Source: Candidatus Omnitrophica bacterium CG02_land_8_20_14_3_00__42_8 (lineage in GTDB: Bacteria > Omnitrophota > Gorgyraeia > Gorgyraeales > Gorgyraeaceae). From it: DNA of 7,271 nt. Shown in pieces: positions 6,013 through 7,271 of this stretch; within the stretch, counting starts at the first letter, position 1; the number at the start of each line of letters is the position of its first letter. The stretch is from contig PEUD01000080.1 of assembly GCA_002780805.1 (NCBI GenBank), positions 6,076 to 13,346 on the forward strand, given 5' to 3'. Position numbers and translations under genes: made by a program. Under the pieces are notes generated by a model that saw nothing but the letters and a program-made list of their open reading frames with translations, ran no database searches and was not told the DNA's origin.

Positions 6013-7271
6013 GTGTTCTCTCTTCTCGTATCAGATAAAAAAGGCAGGATATTTAATATTCCCGGGATGGAAGCGGCAGGGATGAAAGCAGGCTGTTTTT
6101 TCAGGCTGGATAAAAAAGATTTTATCAGGATGCCTGAAGCCAGCAAGCTTTTTATGCTTCCGGGAAGAATGCCTGTGGGATATGATAGCCTGAAAGGCTC
6201 TTTCGAGGCAATAGAAAATTATTCCGCGGTCGCGGCGTTCATAGCGCCCGCGTTTACCGGCACTTACAGCACCGCTTATGAACCGTTCCGACTCCGTGAG
6301 CCGCCGTACGGCGGCTCACGGAGTCGGAACGGTGTGTTACCGCTTTTTTGTTACACAGCCGCTGGTTTTTATAAAGGCGGTATCTACGTTACGGCAGTAA
6401 GGGTAGACAGGTCTTCCAGGCATGACCCTAGATTTATAGATATTAATTCTGCGGCAAAAAATGCCGTGGAAATAAAGAAATTATTTCCACGGAACAGGCT
6501 CATCAGGCATCTTGCGGATTGCGCCCTGGTTTATGACTGTCCGGGCGCCCAGAATTTTTTCTTATCAAGACAGGAATGCCCTCTGCCTGTGTCCGGTTCC
6601 TGCAATGCGGACTGCGCAGGATGTATTTCATATCAAAAGCATAGCAGGGGACAGACATACCTGTCCCCTGCACAGCCAAGGATAAAATTTACGCCTTCCC
6701 CTGAAGAGGTGGCGGAGACAGCTTTATTTTATACCCATAACGTGAAAAACGCTGTCCTCAGTTTTGGCCAGGGATGCGAGGGCGAGCCTTTGCTGGAAGC
6801 TGATTTAATTGAAAAATCCATAAGATTGATAAGAAATAAAACCTGCAGGGCAACGATAAATATAAATACAAATGCCTCTATGCCAAAGGCAATAGCCTCG
6901 TTATTCGACGCCGGTCTGGATAGCATAAGAGTCAGCCTAAACAGCGTCAGGCAGGAATATTATAATCGATACTATAAGCCGGCAGGCTATGTTTTTGGAG
7001 ATGTCTTGAGGTCCATACAAATAGCAAAAAAGAAAAATGGTTTCGTGTCGATTAATTACCTGACCATGCCTGGTTTTACGGATTCAGAGGATGAATACGA
7101 GGCGTTGAAGAAATTCATAGAAGTCTATAAGATAGACATGATTCAATGGCGCAACCTGAATTTCGACCCGCTTGCTTATTTCAAGATACTTAAATATCCT
7201 GCCCGGCCTTCCTGCATGATAGGGGTGAGGCAATTGATAAAATCCCTGAAGAAATCTTTCCCTCGCCTCGA
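6013..7271 (+). CDS. Radical SAM protein, N-terminal and core part (runs off the right edge)
   Basis: The frame is open from GTG 6013 to the window end, 419 complete codons without a stop. The start is GTG, 1 nt after the preceding stop; the frame is closed upstream at TAG 5986-5988 and has no ATG before this GTG. No good ribosome-binding site is visible, so re-initiation from the upstream gene is likely. The first 195 residues are a separate N-terminal domain (LLVSDKKGRIF, then LFMLPGRMPVGYD). The radical SAM cluster CNADCAGC supplies C197, C201 and C204, the CX3CX2C ligands of a 4Fe-4S cluster that cleaves S-adenosylmethionine. SFGQGCEGEP at 250-259 carries the GEP motif that contacts SAM. 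Later strands (INTNASMPKAIASLF, then AGLDSIRVSLNS and DMIQWRNLNFDP) fit the partial TIM barrel. The substrate is unknown. Two palindromes add peptide in frame: 17 residues at 91-107 and about 9 just after the cluster. The C-terminus lies outside the window. Confidence 0.9.
   Translation, partial: MFSLLVSDKKGRIFNIPGMEAAGMKAGCFFRLDKKDFIRMPEASKLFMLPGRMPVGYDSLKGSFEAIENYSAVAAFIAPAFTGTYSTAYEPFRLREPPYGGSRSRNGVLPLFCYTAAGFYKGGIYVTAVRVDRSSRHDPRFIDINSAAKNAVEIKKLFPRNRLIRHLADCALVYDCPGAQNFFLSRQECPLPVSGSCNADCAGCISYQKHSRGQTYLSPAQPRIKFTPSPEEVAETALFYTHNVKNAVLSFGQGCEGEPLLEADLIEKSIRLIRNKTCRATININTNASMPKAIASLFDAGLDSIRVSLNSVRQEYYNRYYKPAGYVFGDVLRSIQIAKKKNGFVSINYLTMPGFTDSEDEYEALKKFIEVYKIDMIQWRNLNFDPLAYFKILKYPARPSCMIGVRQLIKSLKKSFPRL
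6282..6333 (+). repeat. 52-bp loopless perfect palindrome inside the radical SAM gene
   Basis: The left half (6282-6307, beginning ACCGTTCCGACTCCG) and the right half (6308-6333, ending CGGAGTCGGAACGGT) are exact reverse complements over 26 bp, with no spacer; the centre is GCCGTACGGC. Pairing stops at 6281/6334. It keeps the reading frame: 17 codons (6283-6333) encode PFRLREPPYGGSRSRNG, a basic, Pro/Gly-rich peptide unlike the flanking protein. A 7-nt direct repeat, ACCGCTT, occurs at 6271-6277 and 6339-6345, but its 68-nt offset is not a multiple of three, so it is probably not a target-site duplication. A T-run at 6344-6349 starts 10 nt after the stem, too far for a normal terminator. Confidence 0.95.
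6464..6492 (+). repeat. 12-bp perfect inverted repeat in the radical SAM gene
   Basis: CCGTGGAAATAA (6464-6475) and TTATTTCCACGG (6481-6492) are perfect reverse complements around the loop AGAAA. The stretch encodes AVEIKKLFPR, just before the conserved-looking NRLIRHLADC. Unlike the other two palindromes in this gene, its peptide looks native, so it may be a chance hairpin or an old, adapted element. Confidence 0.75.
6644..6671 (+). repeat. GGGGACAG-type palindrome in the radical SAM gene
   Basis: The arms GCAGGGGACAG (6644-6654) and CTGTCCCCTGC (6661-6671) are perfect 11-bp complements around the loop ACATAC. It is read in frame as SRGQTYLSPA, immediately downstream of the radical SAM cysteine cluster and before PAQPRIKF. 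From memory, the GGGGACAG...CTGTCCCC core resembles dispersed palindromes associated with REP-type transposases in several bacterial lineages; this has not been checked here. Confidence 0.85.

Noticed and set aside
5763..6100. The possibility that the 82-residue gene is a frameshifted fragment of a longer propeller protein.
   Set aside because: Downstream sequence in the other frames gives a recognisable radical SAM protein start and no further propeller blades, so the stop looks genuine.
6271..6345. ACCGCTT direct repeats flanking the 52-bp palindrome as a target-site duplication.
   Set aside because: They are not adjacent to the palindrome ends and their 68-nt offset would shift the reading frame, whereas the gene is intact. 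Probably coincidence.
6282..6349. The 52-bp palindrome plus the following T-run as an intrinsic terminator.
   Set aside because: The T-run begins 10 nt after the stem, and the radical SAM frame continues for more than 900 nt beyond it with its catalytic motifs, so termination here would destroy the gene.

Overview
The window is a densely packed, entirely plus-strand gene cluster from a diderm (outer-membrane) bacterium. Seven coding regions follow each other with gaps of 1 to 13 nt or 4-nt ATGA overlaps, so they look like one translationally coupled operon that extends past both ends of the window. No gene-free stretch approaches 300 bases, and I see no tRNA, rRNA, CRISPR array, insertion sequence or convincing promoter or terminator. 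Base composition is moderate, codon use looks uniform, and several proteins are very rich in Lys and Glu. Together with the tandem secretins and the many short palindromes, this is reminiscent of uncultivated lineages such as Omnitrophota. That assignment is an impression from memory and has not been tested.

Layout. Positions 2-124 hold the C-terminal tail of a probable PilO-type pilus or secretion alignment protein. It is followed by a PilP/GspC-like inner-membrane protein (126-716) and a large PilQ-like secretin with an unusual coiled-coil/TPR N-terminal half (713-3223). Next comes a second, shorter paralogous secretin (3225-4751). A LacI/GalR-family regulator follows (4748-5749), then a small exported or membrane-anchored protein (5763-6011). 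The last gene is a radical SAM protein (GTG start at 6013) that stays open through the right edge, for at least 419 codons.

How it fits together. The pilO-pilP-pilQ order is that of the alignment subcomplex of a type IV pilus or type II secretion machine: inner-membrane PilO and PilP link the motor to the outer-membrane secretin channel. Two tandem secretins of different architecture suggest either a mixed channel or two alternative channels. A one-component LacI-type regulator coupled directly to a secretin gene is uncommon and hints at metabolite-linked control. The link between the secretin genes and the final two genes (small envelope protein and radical SAM enzyme) is unknown.

The most unusual signal is a set of palindromes lying inside reading frames. 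They are a loopless 52-bp perfect palindrome and two further perfect hairpins (12-bp and 11-bp arms) in the radical SAM gene, plus a 10-bp-arm hairpin at the end of the PilP-like gene. The 52-bp and 11-bp-arm copies add peptide at places where the family, as I remember it, has short variable linkers. This resembles the Rickettsia palindromic element phenomenon: mobile palindromes tolerated in frame inside protein genes.
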